64,000 nt of DNA from Helicoverpa zea. Taxonomy: Eukaryota > Arthropoda > Insecta > Lepidoptera > Noctuidae. The stretch spans positions 813,501 to 877,500 of the forward strand of contig NC_061452.1 of the NCBI RefSeq assembly GCF_022581195.2, read 5' to 3'. The translations under genes were made by a program, and so were the position numbers. The notes beneath the pieces are model-generated. The model ran no database searches and was not told where the DNA came from. It saw nothing but the letters and a program-made list of their open reading frames with translations. This document shows positions 23,726 through 35,700 of this stretch, one piece after another. How positions within the stretch are numbered: the stretch's first letter is position 1; every line of letters begins with the position of its first letter.

Positions 23726-26700
23726 ATGACGGCGAAACCGGAGAACGTGCAAGAAGCCCTAGAGGACAGGGACCCTAACAATCTGAACCAACATGTGCAG
23801 GTTCGTACCAAGTTTGGAGTAACCTTGACAGTTAATAACAAAGTTCTGAATGATTTAAGAGTTGTCACTATTGAAGTGGATTTTTCAAGTGTAAATAATC
23901 GATACTGTATTTGACCTTGTTGGTTCCATGTATTTACATTTTGTTATTATTTTTTAGTAACAGTTGGAAGCTTCCGTTATATCGAATTAGGACAACGCGC
24001 CATCACTATCGGACTTATAGAGACTATTTTTAAAGTTTTATACATGTATAAAGCAAAAAATTGAAGCAAATAAAGAATGTAACTAGGTATGTACTAATTG
24101 CCCTCGGCAAACTTTCTCTCAAGGGAATATTCAAATTCAACACCTAAAATAGACTTAAATAAGTACTTTAGGTGCGGAAATACATTAACATATCCACCAC
24201 TTACGGGCTGTTAAAATCCTATGACGTGTACATAACAAGTGAAAACGTTGTTACAACCATTCATTACGGTGTTATTTATAGAATTTTGTCGTTTTTATAG
24301 TGTTAGAAAACCTTCAGAGTACGTAAGCTGTAATTATTCTTGGAATTAGAGTCATGTTACTTACTTACAGATAAGGTACCTAGTTGCTATTTTTATTTTG
24401 TAGTGGTTATACTAATGGCCTACAACATTTAATGAGCCCTTTTGGTGCCCAAGGATCTCTATATGTTTTGGCAAAAGCGCTTTATTACATAACTAGCTTC
24501 TGCCCGCGACTTCGTACGCGGATCCTGTCCCTTATGCCAGCGACTACGGGGTCAGCAAAATCAAAGATCTTAATCGTTTGATATTGAATTTTAAGAGCCC
24601 GTTGACTTGAAAGCAACGGAATACGCATTAGAAACGTTCCATATATTTAATTTTTGTACTTCAACGGCAAAAGCACAGCAGACTAAACAAAACGCTGAGA
24701 ACTGAACCGCAAAAGACGCGACCATAGGGATAAAAGTAGTGATTCTAATTAGTCCGCATTTAAGTTGTGTGTGGCAAAAATATTACACGTATTATTACGT
24801 AAAAAACATTAAATAGATGACAAAGTCGTGGTGGTTTAGTGGGTAGAGAACCAATCTCTCAAGTATGAGCGTGCGTCTTTGATTCCAGGTCTGGCAAGTA
24901 CCTGCCAATGCAACTTTTCTAAGTTCGTATGTAGGTACTTTCTACGTATATTTTGGATACCAATGACCGTTATTTGGAAGGCATGTTAAACTGTAGGTTC
25001 CGGCTGTCATTGAACATTCTTGGCAGTCGTTATGGGTAGTCAGACCAGTAAGTCTGACCAGTTTTACCAAGGGGTGTTGTGTTGAGCGGGTAACCGGGTT
25101 GTGGAGGTCAGATAGGCAGTCGCTCCTTGTAAAACACTGGTACTCAGTTGCATCGTGACTGGAAGTCGACTCTAACATAATTGGGGCAAAGGCTCTTGAG
25201 ATAATAACGACAATAATAATGAGATATAAGCACCGCAGTACATCTGAGGCTGATGACGGGGAGTAGCTACCCCGCGGGGCTATATATACTGAGTTCTCCA
25301 GGGAGAGTATACTGCCCCCATCTCCGGCCGGTCGGAGTGAACCATGACGGGGGTAGGTCTCAAGCCTCTGGCTTGGCTTATCCGTCCAGAGTGGAGTCGC
25401 TAGAGCAGGATTAGTAGCCCTGCTCGGAGGATGCCTCGTGGTAAGTGACCCACAGGGAGCGCGTAATCTGCGTTTAAAATCCGCCGAGGTATTCTCACAC
25501 TTCAGCCGCTCATGTCCCTGTTGCCCTCTTGTTGCTATTCAGTGACTGATTCCCGGGGGCCCAGTAAGTGAGCTGGCGAAGTCTCCACCTGCAATTTTTA
25601 CATGTATCTAATACATTGTCATCGGCAGGTGCCATAGTTCCCGTACTTTCCCCATTCCTAGTCCATTAGCCCAAGTAGTGTTCATCCACAGTTAGCAATG
25701 GTATAGCACAGAACCGGGGATTGTCTTTTTTTTAACGACGTCCACCGGGGATTGTCCTTGAGTTCATATTTCTATAGTGTATAAAGGGATAATCGTCGGT
25801 TTTGTGTCACCATACCTATTTCATAACATTCGTTTCTATACATTTCAAGTGTAGTATTGCTCTTGAAGTTCCACATCAGATGTTCCAGATCTTCAATGTA
25901 TATACGTCAATAGAGAGTGTTTATTAGATTGAACCACTTTTGCAAAAACTTCGTATCTTTATATGTTATAGTCTAGCTGGGCCCCTGGACTTCCACATCA
26001 GGTGTTTTAGATCTTCAATATGTATAAGTCAATAGAAAGTGCTTATCAAGTTGAACAACTTTTGCTAAAACGTCATACCTGTATATGGTACAGAGAAGCT
26101 GGGCTCTTGGGGTTCCACATCAGGTGTTCCAGATCTTCAAATTTATTATCTCAACTGAAAATGCTCATCACAAGAAACAATTTTTGCTATGGCACCATTT
26201 TTGTATCTCTTATAGTTTTGTTGGTCTGTTGGTGTTCTGCATCAGGTCTTCAAGTTTCGATGATAAATTATAGCCTATATGTTGACCAGGCTTAATACTG
26301 ATACAACAAAGAAAAAAATCATTGAAATCCGTTCAGTAGTTCCGAAGATTAGCGTGTACAAACAAACAGACATATCTACAGACATACAGACAATTTTTTT
26401 TTTTGGATTTGTGCTCCATTACTGTTTCTAAACCCCACCCAATTATTATTTTTTTAATATATTCAATGTACAGACACAGTTTTTTTACAGATTTATTATA
26501 TGTATAGATACGCAAAAATATAGAGGTATAACTTTGTAACGTCCCATTACATTAAGAATTGGTTCAGTAAGAATCAGGCACCAATAGGTTGCAAATAAAA
26601 CAGAAACAGAGGTACTTTCTCGGGATAAATCGGACCTGACAGCAGCTTGCAGCAACCAGGCAGCAAGCAACCCTACGTTTATATTTTTGTGAGATAATAT

Positions 26701-29700
26701 ATGGTTAGAAATCAGTCATTCTGATGGAAACATTAATTTGGAAATCCACAATTCCACATCATGTTCTCTTAATTCCGTAGACAACACAACCAAGTTATCA
26801 TGTACTCTATCTAAGTAAACAGGCACACCTCAATATTATGTACATTCCATTTCTTTCCGACTATAAATCAGTGTCAGTATTTAAATCAAGTTTATTGTAG
26901 TTACGCACAAACAACCATTAGCTCTCTGTAGTGCGGGGAATTGGAACACCATGGTCACCCTGAAAAACCCTTCCAGGGCTGCGTAATGGATAAATTGATG
27001 TGAATACCACAAAAGTTTGGAGTGCTTTTCACATTTAGTAATGATGTTTTTTTTTTGTGTGTTTGTTGATCTATAAAATCCTTTTTTTTCTCCAGTTATT
27101 TAACTATGCTTATCAACTACCTACTTCTGAGTAGTTCTTTATAGGTACTAAACTTGGAAAGATGTAAAATTTCTGAATTTTGTCTGTGTGACATTGTAAG
27201 AAAGCTACTTTATTTGTGTCCTTCGCCAGTGGGTCAACTTAACTGACAAGGTTCCTCTGGGACGCTATTTGAACCGTAAGAATCGGCTAGTTCCTACCTA
27301 AAATATAATACGTCTTTTACATCTAAAGATACGCCCCGCTACGAAACACCGCTACGATTTTTGCTACGCTTGCTACGAAATAATTTTCGCAAAACTAAAT
27401 AATAAATTGATTGGCATTACACGTATATTATTTATTACACTAGCAACATTACAACAAATTAGAAAACTAAAAAGGTCAACATTATTTCATAACTTAACTT
27501 TTCTACATACAAACGGGCACAAACTTAACACTTACTGAACGAAACGTTATCAAATATGCAAATTGTTAAAAAGGAAAGGTTTAATTAAAAGCCGGACAAA
27601 GAGAGGTTTGCGTGACTCGAGTAACACCGGGTCACTCGCTCCTGTACTGTTCCATTGTTCTTCTCTAATTAACTTTAGGCTTACTGAAAAATTGGGAATA
27701 TAAAACTTTTTCAGCGAATTTGTACTATCTTTATTGTATCATGGGTAGGTTGTGAAAACAGTGTCTAAAGGTCAAGATTAGGATAGAACTAGGCTATTTC
27801 TTTTTATTATGATATCTATCAAGGCTATTCAGTTTATACTGAACTAGCCGTTTTTCCGCGGTTTCTCTTGCGTCCCGTGGGAGTTACTGCCCGCACCGTG
27901 ATAAAATATAGCCTAGGTTACTCGAGAAGAATGAAGCTTTCCAACAGTTGAAGATGTTTTCAAATTAGAGCCTTTAGGGTACAAACAAACTAAAAATATT
28001 TCCCCGCTATTACATTAAAAATAGATAACCTCGAACTTTGCTGAGGTCTACGCGTAATTAGGTCCTGTGTTCTCATCTGCTGGTCACTTTTGTTATATCA
28101 CTTTGATTATGTGGGAATTTAGGCCGATTTCCCTTTATATTGTAGAGCCCTTGACATTGACACACTGGCAGCAAAGTGAAAACAGTTTGCAAAATTGTGT
28201 CACGTCTACAATCGACAAACCATTCCATTCCATTTTATACGATTGATTTTGAACCTATACAAATAGCTAGTGGTTATTTCATTGTGTTTTATTTTTAGTA
28301 CTACTTTCGTAGATTAGGTAATGAATAATAGGCATGATGACAGTAATCAAAAATCATTAAAATAATATATTTATTAAAACGTTTGATTTTAAATTCAGGT
28401 GCAGCAAGTAAATTCCAAAAAATCTAAATGAAAATACGAAATCATGAAGCTGGTGAGAAATTACTTCGAAATAGGTGCAGTCGTGATGCGCTTCACATTG
28501 CTAATCTTGCTAAGCTAAAACTTGGTGTGACCGATAAAAAGAATAGGCATGATGACAGTAATCAAAAATCATTAAAATAATATATTTATTAAATTAAACT
28601 TGAAGCTTGGAATATAAAACGCGCATTGTTTTCTTCATTAATAATGTGATTAATATGTATTTTCATAAAATAAAATTACGAAATAAGGCAATCCGCCATG
28701 ATATCTTGAACACCAATCAGAGCTCGTGACGTCATCTCTCAAAACAACTCGCGCGAAAGCGCGCGAACGTCACATTTCGTTATTGTGAACTTCCACTGCG
28801 ATCTTTGTTTTTAATTAATTTATTGTTTATAACACGAGTTATGGAGCCCGGATTTATCAAGGCAAACAGCGCTAATTTGCCTAGAATTGCTATCATAATG
28901 CTGGGAAAGTTTTTGGCATCAAATAAAGATTTTTGTTCAGCTGAATTTAGAAATGTTAAAACTTCCATGTAATTATACTAGTTTAATTAAAAAACAATGA
29001 GAGATGAAACCTAACCTCGAAATAGTTATTTACATTATAAACTATGCTAGAATCTAGAGAACTATGTAATAACTTACATCAAAGTGATCTTCACAAAAAT
29101 AAAGTTGTACCCTGGGCAATATTGCTTTTGAATCTCGCCTTGCAAGTTTAAGCCACTTGTTTCGTATTTTTTTATTGTGAGGAACGTACACAAATAACTT
29201 ATCAGGAGTTGTTTTGGATGTGTTCTTACACTGGGGGACCCCACAACACCTATGCCCTTTCGAATTCATATTTAATAACACAAAAAACTTAATTATTGCA
29301 CGAGCGTTGTTTACTTGCGTCTTGTAATTTCAGTCGTGACGTCACAAGTGACGACATGACACTGACAAGCGTTTTCCCGCCGGATTCAAAGTGGATAGAG
29401 AAAAATGCAATTATTTGATAAAAAAACTTCGCATTTTCTTAAAATTAATAATTTTTCATATAAAATAGACGTATACCTACATCATACAAAGGAATTTAAA
29501 AATTTGTCATCATGCCTATTGAAGCTTAAACACAATCCGCCTTACCACAAAAACTTTTAAACGTCAGTTATGCCTTGTCTAAAAAAATGACAAATTATGA
29601 CGTTGACATAATATGGTTCATTTTGCAGCCAAAATTTTATTAGACAAGTGTAAAACAGGGTTTAAAGTTTTTGTAGTAAGGCCAAATGTGTTAATGTTAG

Positions 29701-31569
29701 TTCTAGCTTTTAAATTATGGAAAAAAATATTATAACTGTTGTATTTACTAGACTACAACTAATTGTGACTATACCTATAGTTCGGCCATTCAGAGAATGC
29801 GTTCCTGACACGTCGCGATTGAACTGACGACGTAACTTTGCAATGGCGTTGCAGTTACGATAAACATATTTTTGCTGGTTGTTTACCGTTTTAACAATTG
29901 AGGAGCATTAAAACAACATTATTATATCAATAATCAATGAATGTTATTACGTCGTCAGTTCAATCGCGACGTGTCAGGAACGCATTCTCTGAATGGCCGA
30001 ACTATAGTATCTAGATGAAGTAAAAAAATATGTTGAGATGATCCTCAAGACATGGGTGAAATCGTTGGACAATTCATATTTAGCATGTTAACAGGATAAG
30101 GCTCAAATTCACCGACAGCACAAACAACAAGTTTTGTTAAAAAGACAGCTTCTATGGTTTTCCGCGTTCAATTTTCAAAGTCAACAGTTGTTAAAAAAAT
30201 GGATGTTTATGTTATTTATTTATTAAACCACTTTAAAACTATCATCGCAGGACTTATCATAATACGATAGCTAAGAACTTACTTAACACTATTTTAAAAA
30301 CTACGTTATTTACAACTATTGTATTATACTTTATTCTACTTGGTAACATGGTATTAAATATTATTATTCTTATAACATAAAATAAACAGTAATTCTTTGT
30401 GAATTCACCCAAACAACATGTAAATACATGTCGATTAACCTAAGCAGAGTAGACCCCTGTTCAGAAACATTATGTTTTAAAATGTTCTCACCCTCACAGA
30501 TAGTATGGGACGACATAATCGGCGAGCCGGAAGGCGCGCGCAGCCCCGAGTGCGCGTGGCGACTCAGTCACGCGTGCTTCCGACACTCGCGCAACTTGTG
30601 TTACACTGTGCTGGCCGTGCTCATCGCGCCGCCCTGTGCGCTGTTCCTGGGATGCGGGTTCGCTTGTCTCGCTTTTGAGGTATGTAGAAGACCATATAGT
30701 GTGTAGTGTTTGAGCAAAACCGTGTAGATAGGAAGGCGTCTCAGTCACGCGTGCTTCCGACACTCACGCAACCTGTGCTACACCGTGCTGGCCGTGCTCA
30801 TCGCGCCGCCCTGCGCTTTGTTCCTGGGCTGTGGGTTCGCTTGTCTAGCGTTTGAGGTATGTAGAAGACCATATAGTGTGTAGTGTTTAAGCAAAACCGT
30901 GTAGATAGGAAGGCCTCTCAGTCACGCGTGCTTCCGACACTCGCGCAACCTGTGTTACACCGTGCTGGCCGTGCTCATCGCGCTGCCCTGCGCGCTCTTC
31001 CTGGGCTGCGGGTTCGCCTGTCTCGTGTTTGAGGTATGTAGCAAATTATTACGGATGCACCTATGTCTGAACAAATGGTCGTGCACTATATGTCCCGCGT
31101 AGCTCAGATCAAGAAGGACATCATCATCATCATCATCGTCATCATGTAAGCAAAACTGTGTAGATAGAAAGGCAGTGTAAGGAAACTTAGCAAGATTTTG
31201 TAGATAAGAGAACATAAGAACAGTTTGAAGTTCAGTTTTACAAACATGAAGCGAACCTAATGGTGTCTCACCCTTTTTTACAAAACATACCTGTAACACA
31301 AAAAATAGTACCTACCTAAATACTTACCTAAAGGCCTATCCCAGCCAATTCTTCCATCAGCTATATTTTTTCCTTTACAGCAAATCTGGTGCACGGCACC
31401 CTGCATCCGCTGCGTGAAGATCTACTTCGCATCACTGCGGACTATAGTGCAAGCCTGCATGGCGGCTACCGTGGCGCCCGCAGCCGAGGCCGTGGGTCAT
31501 GTGTGCCGACACATCAGGGTTAACCTCAGGAAGGATGCCCCGGAGGAGAAGGATATACTCATCATTTAG
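23726..31569 (+). CDS. Cav: Caveolin
   Basis: A membrane-hairpin scaffold protein that shapes caveolae and binds cholesterol and signalling proteins at the plasma membrane. Three phase-0 coding exons: 23726-23800, 30500-30679 and 31381-31569 (147 aa from the first in-frame ATG, a normal caveolin length). Exon 1 ends with DRDPNNLNQHVQ, matching the conserved (N/D)RDP..LN caveolin start. Exon 2 opens with WDDIIGEPEG, the equivalent of the vertebrate FEDVIAEPEG signature and scaffolding region. The hydrophobic hairpin (LAVLIAPPCALFLGCGFACL) follows. Exon 3 supplies the C-terminal helix with clustered cysteines (CTAPCIRC) that could be palmitoylated. Two further copies of the 3' part of exon 2 lie in the following intron. 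AATAAA signals occur at about 31,632 and 31,668. Drosophila has no caveolin, so this is a lineage-retained gene. Confidence 0.88.
24834..25200 (+). mobile_element. tRNA-derived SINE, copy 2 (diverged)
   Basis: Aligns along its length with the SINE at 22,183 (AGTCGTGGTGGTTTAGTGGG head, same central 'gtaggttccggctgtcat' region and tail), but with many substitutions and a damaged box B. No clear target-site duplication remains, so it is an older insertion. Confidence 0.75.
25230..25800. repeat. GC-rich interspersed repeat block
   Basis: A block much richer in G+C than the flanking intron, with phrases such as 'gaccatgacgggggtaggtc' and 'ggattagtagccctgctcgg' typical of moth LINE untranslated regions. 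A short inner duplication 'ccggggattgtc' occurs at about 25,715 and 25,746. There is no ORF. Class is uncertain. Confidence 0.4.
25864..26310. repeat. 122-bp-period tandem repeat, about 3.5 units
   Basis: The landmark 'ttccacatcag' plus 'gttccagatcttcaa' recurs at about 25,871, 25,993, 26,115 and 26,237, an exact 122-base spacing. Units are diverged, and the last is shortest and most degraded. It may be an internal satellite of a larger repeat. It ends in a LINE-tail-like 'gttcagtagttccgaagatt'. Confidence 0.8.
27850..28035. repeat. LINE-tail type repeat fragment
   Basis: Reads 'tagccgtttttccgcggttt' then 'gtcccgtgggag' and 'taaaatatagcctaggttac'. The same repeat occurs in better condition at 47,630-47,835 and, inverted, at 48,373-48,576 and 57,950-58,165. 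Confidence 0.6.
28428..28580 (+). other. 50-codon ORF between the two left ends of the THAP element
   Basis: ATG at 28428 opens a 50-codon frame with a coding-like composition: NHEAGEKLLRNRCSRDALH, then IANLAKLKLGVTDKKN. The frame then runs into the second terminal repeat. I do not recognise it. It may be a remnant of a transposase C-terminus or captured gene sequence. Confidence 0.35.
29054..29281 (-). CDS. THAP zinc-finger domain fragment (transposon-derived)
   Basis: 75 codons. The body matches a THAP DNA-binding domain: CGVPQCKNTSKTTPDKLF, then VPHNKKIRNKWLKLARRD and FCEDHFDV, which gives the C..C....W....C..H zinc set. The first ATG(s) lie just before this (MLLNMNSKGHRCCG), and an earlier transcript start is possible. 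The frame ends soon after the domain, so the protein would be a lone THAP domain that could bind element ends without catalysing movement. P-element transposases carry such a domain at the N-terminus. Confidence 0.75.
   Translation of the reverse strand: MLLNMNSKGHRCCGVPQCKNTSKTTPDKLFVYVPHNKKIRNKWLKLARRDSKAILPRVQLYFCEDHFDVSYYIVL
29778..30004. mobile_element. 227-bp Tc1/mariner-type MITE, copy B
   Basis: The same element as at 4,546 and 42,373 but in the opposite orientation, with one substitution relative to them in the central region. TA is present on both flanks. It lies in caveolin intron 1 about 0.5 kb before exon 2. Confidence 0.9.
30563..31040 (+). repeat. Tandem triplication of the caveolin hairpin exon (177-bp unit)
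   Basis: Units begin at 30563, 30740 and 30917. Each holds the last 39 codons of exon 2, its GT donor and, in units 1 and 2, about 60 bp of intron. Copies 1 and 2 differ at 11 exon positions, all silent. Copy 3 differs from copy 1 by seven silent and two replacement codons (P to L, A to V). Only copy 1 has the upstream part of the exon and a normal acceptor. Copies 2 and 3 have an in-phase TGTAG before them but no pyrimidine tract. Confidence 0.9.
31041..31145 (+). repeat. Fragment of a dispersed SINE-like family in caveolin intron 2
   Basis: The phrases 'gtgcactatatgtcccgcgt' and 'aaggacatcatcatc' match the family seen at 38,205, 58,470 and 61,905. It ends in a (CAT)n run. It interrupts the third copy of the duplicated intron sequence, which resumes at about 31,139. 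Confidence 0.55.
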
Positions 31570-31669
31570 ATAAAGACTTGAGGATTTCACCAACATTACC
31601 TAACGTCATTTTATATAGCGTTAGATTAAAAAATAAATAGTGTTAGGTTCTTTTTCAATTTTGTGGAAT

Positions 31670-32734
31670 AAACAACCCAAATAATATGTTAACCTTCGAA
31701 TGTTTTTTTTTTTTTAATTTGGGTATTTGTGAACTCTAAAATAAACCCACTAGGTTTATCGACCAATTTTTTGTCGTAATGATATAACGTAAGGCGTGAT
31801 TTTAGTGCCATAGTTTTAAAGCGATATTGAAACATGCAAATGATTTATTTGGTCACTATTCAAAACACGTTTGTACAAAAATTGCCCCAAGTGCCTTTAA
31901 AAAGATAAATATTTAATTAACTATATCAAAGTTTTGTACCTTTAAGCTATGCTATGTTTCTACCTAATATTATTAGATCTACATAATCATAATGTTAAAA
32001 ACATAGATTTTACTTATTTCAATGTTGTTTTGTGTTACATGTATTTAAAAATAAAAAACAAAAAAAAAAACATAAAACCTCGTTTCATTTCCTAGCATTC
32101 CTAATTTAAAAAAAAGCTTTCGTAGTCCATGGTCAAATTAGCATTAGCAAAGGCAACTCTGCGTTCAGCCTTGTCAGCATTGCATTAAAAAAATATATCT
32201 TATTATGACTGCAACATAGCACTATTAATTAGTTTTTAACTCGCATTCCTCTTGGTATAGTGATTAGCGTAAACCCAAACAAAGCAGGCGAGTGACCACA
32301 TAACGCCATAACAACCCGTAGTGGTTGTGTCACGCTATATTTCAATTATTTATATATTTTATATAACCGCTGAATATTTCATGAGTAGCAAACATGTAAC
32401 TACTATGGAGGTCCTTAGTTTAAGTGCTAGCAAAATATTAGCTTGTTGTTTAAAAAACTAGATTTAGAATTTATTTAATTAATAATGTAAGGAATTAAAT
32501 AAACACCATAAAAACACACAAAAAATAATCTACTTACCAAAAAGTAGGCAAGCCGTTTAAAAATTTTTGGTTACATTCTATGGAAAAATAAAACCTTACT
32601 CAAATTTAGAACAGTTAAATATTTGTCTATTTATTTACAACAAAAAAAAATAAAAAGGGCGGGATTTATTTAAGTTGCAATAGTTATTGTGGAATAGGAT
32701 TTTAATAAAATAAATATTGAAACCACGAGTAATA
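31670..32734. other. Caveolin-MSH5 intergenic region
   Basis: About 1.1 kb of AT-rich DNA with poly(A)/poly(T) runs and no ORF or recognisable element. It must contain the MSH5 promoter, because the two genes are tandem on the + strand, but no core promoter motif stands out. Confidence 0.5.
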
Positions 32735-35700
32735 ATGGAAGAAACTTCATCAGATGCCGCCTCAGCGCCTGTTGTTCGTCAGGCGACAATCAGCTCAAAT
32801 AACATGAACTCAAACCAATCTGATAATCATTTTGTTATAGCGAAATGCCGAAGGTTTGTTATTTTTTCTTTGGCACTTTTCGTTTGAATTTGTTTGTTAA
32901 GATATTGTTAACAGTGACGAATGATTTTAGAAATGATGATCCACTTCTGAATGGACAACAAGAAACTAGTGAAGAGACCGAAGTGGAAGAGGTAAATACG
33001 AACTTAACTTATGTATTGTAATTATATTTATTAAGCCCTCTCCTAAGTCTGGCAGATGCTACCTATGCTAAAAACTGCATCGAATCGGGTGCATACATGC
33101 CTACATACATGCCTACAGGTCAAATTGAATCCTTTTTTTGTGACATAAGTACTTAGATAAAAAACTACACATCTTCAGTAGGTATGTACATTATTGTACA
33201 TCCTAAGGTAGTGCACTAAATCAACCACTATGTGTGTGTAATGAATTATTATAGCCAAATACACAATTTGGTGAGGCGTGTGAATAGCCATACTGAAAAA
33301 AAAATATGAGCGGGAACTTAAAAATTGAATGCATTGAAAAAAAAGTCCAAGTGTAAAACAAATCCAAATTAATTACCCCTTGTTGTGTTGGCACAATACT
33401 AATTAATGGACAGAGGGTGATAACCGTAAATATTTGGAAACCACTCTGGGCGTGGCCATCACTCACATGGGAAACTAGATACAGCACATACCCGTATAGA
33501 GTTAAATTACATGGTAAAATTAGTAAATATGTACATAATGATTGTTTTGGGAAAGGTCTGCTGACATTGCGAAACTGCTAATCCAATCATGATCTTGTGA
33601 ATCATGTAACTTCCATTCTTACTTTCGATTGGGTAGGTATAATAGCCAACACACCTAAACAGAAACTGACATAAAGAAAACTAAATAAAGTCGTCACTGA
33701 AATCTGTGATTACTGTATTTCATAATGCATACGTATACATAATTATACCTACTAATGTCTTGGTCATAAAATGTAGAGGGTGTTGGTGGCGTACTGTCGC
33801 TCAGGAAGACTGGGAGCGGCCTATTGCACGCTACAAACTGGCGAGGTGGGGCTTTTTCATTTATTATCCGCATCATTCATTTTTATGCGCTTTAAATTAC
33901 TTGAATTTTGGGTCGTGATAGTAGCCAAATGTGTAGTTGTGAAGTGAGCCCCTGGCTATTTAGATCTTTTATTTCGGGATTCTTAACTCTAACTTAGTAC
34001 CTACTTAGTAAAAGTAACAGATACCTACTTTTGTTATTTAATTTTAAAAAATGTAAAACGAAACCAGAACAAAAAAGCCAATAAGTTCATTTTTGTTCAT
34101 CATTCAACCCTACTTCCAATTACCTTTATAAAGAATCATCATGATCTTCCAACTTCTATTCCCAGTTGTTCATCCTAGAAGAGATAGTAGACCGTCCCCC
34201 CGAGTTCCAGATGTTCGCGAGCCTGTTCCGCCAGGTGGAGCCAGTGTGCATACTCCTGGACGGCAAGAACCAGGGCACCTTCGTGCAGACGGTCAAACGA
34301 ACTGTCTTCGATAATGATAGTAATGATGAGGGACGGTGCAAGCTTACGTTTTTGTCATCTAAAGAGTATAGTGAGTGGGTCTATCTTATGTAGTCTAGAC
34401 TGTTTACTCTGGACTGTTAAATCTAAAAATGCTATAGTATATTTATTAACAAATATCGTTCTACAAAACGTCTCCTAAATACCTAATACCATGTACTTTA
34501 GGGAAAAGCTTTAAAAATGATTTGTGAATTAATTATAATAATATAACAATCCTGACTAAAGATAGACCCCTGGCGTGAAGGTAGACCCAATAAATGGGTA
34601 AATTCTTTTCCCTCCCTCAGACTTCATGACTCATTCTTGTTCACTCTCAAGGTTTCGAAGCCTGCAAAAGACGTGTTTTCTTCCTATCCCTTCCTACTGA
34701 ACCAGCAAACGCCTCAGAAGACGAGAGGTCGCAATACCTTCGCACCGTGTTGGATTTCTCTCAAACACAGAGCGTGCACGCATTAGGTGCGTTGTTGAGG
34801 TATCTGGACCTTAACTGGGCAAAGTTGAGCATGGATCTGCATGCCAAGCCGCAGTTTTTCAGTCTGAGGATTATTTCGCTGTAAGTAGAATAGAATTACT
34901 TTTTTTAAATCAATATCAATACATAAGTAAACACATATAGGTACACTGACAATAACGTCCATTATTTAGTACAGATGCCCTTATAGTTTATATTCTAATT
35001 TAAACCATGCAAAAATATAATTGTTTGGCTCTCTTGTTAGTTACTTGACTTGTGTGGTGTTTCGCGTTTCGTCTTTCAAAACCTGTAATCCTAAATTGAT
35101 TATTGAATCTATGAATTATCTCTAAAAATTCTTTGTATTTCATGCATCAGTGCGGACATAGTAACGATAGACGAGGACACATACCGCGGGCTGCAAGTGT
35201 TCCGCCCGCTGGCACACCCGAGCGCCTTCAAGCGCGGCGTGCGCGGCTCCGCGCGCGAGGGGCTCAGCCTCTGCCAGCTGTTCAGCCGGTGCAGTTCCAA
35301 GCTGGGGCAGAGCCGGCTGAGGTGAGGACATAGTGACGACAGACGAGGACACATACACACCCGAGCGCCTTCAAGCGCGGCGTGCGCGGCTCCGCGCGCG
35401 AGGGGCTCAGCCTCTGCCAGCTGTTCAGCCGGTGCAGTTCCAAGCTGGGGCAGAGCCGGTTGAGGTGAGGACATAGTGACGACAGACGAGGACACATACA
35501 CACCCGAGCGCCTTCAAGCGCGGCGTGCGCGGCTCCGCGCGCGAGGGGCTCAGCCTCTGCCAGCTGTTCAGCCGGTGCAGCTCCAAGCTGGGGCAGAGCC
35601 GGCTGAGGTGAGGAAATGACGAAATCTAGATGTTAAGGAATGTATCTAAAATAAAAAAATAAATAACATTGCTGGACTCTATGAATGATATGTATAAAAT

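Larger units (their letters stand above)
28327..29520. mobile_element. P-like DNA element carrying only a THAP domain
   Basis: Terminal inverted repeat AATAGGCATGATGACA at 28,542 and its reverse complement at 29,505-29,520 delimit a 979-bp unit. A second direct copy of the left end with about 55 bp of adjacent sequence starts at 28,327, so the left end is duplicated around about 215 bp of other DNA. The minus strand at 29,054-29,281 encodes a THAP zinc finger, and no transposase catalytic domain is seen. GACGTCA motifs lie inside. It looks like an internal deletion derivative. Confidence 0.7.
23801..30499 (+). other. Caveolin intron 1 (6.7 kb), repeat-filled
   Basis: Contains no supported host exon. 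It holds a degraded LINE tail near 24,487, a SINE (24,834-25,200), a GC-rich repeat block (25,230-25,800), a 122-bp tandem repeat (25,864-26,310), a LINE tail (27,850-28,035), a THAP-bearing DNA element (28,327-29,520) and MITE copy B (29,778-30,004). Confidence 0.6.

Noticed and set aside
30494..30763. Minus-strand ORF over the caveolin exon
   Set aside because: Antisense shadow of the hairpin exon and its duplicate.
31120..31146. (CAT)n run considered as a CRISPR-like or coding Asp repeat
   Set aside because: Simple microsatellite at the end of a dispersed repeat. No spacers and no open host frame.
35109..35503. Several minus-strand ORFs with internal repeats over 35.1-35.6 kb
   Set aside because: They arise from the GC-rich tandem copies of MSH5 exon 6 read backwards. 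The repeats reflect the duplication, not a protein repeat family.
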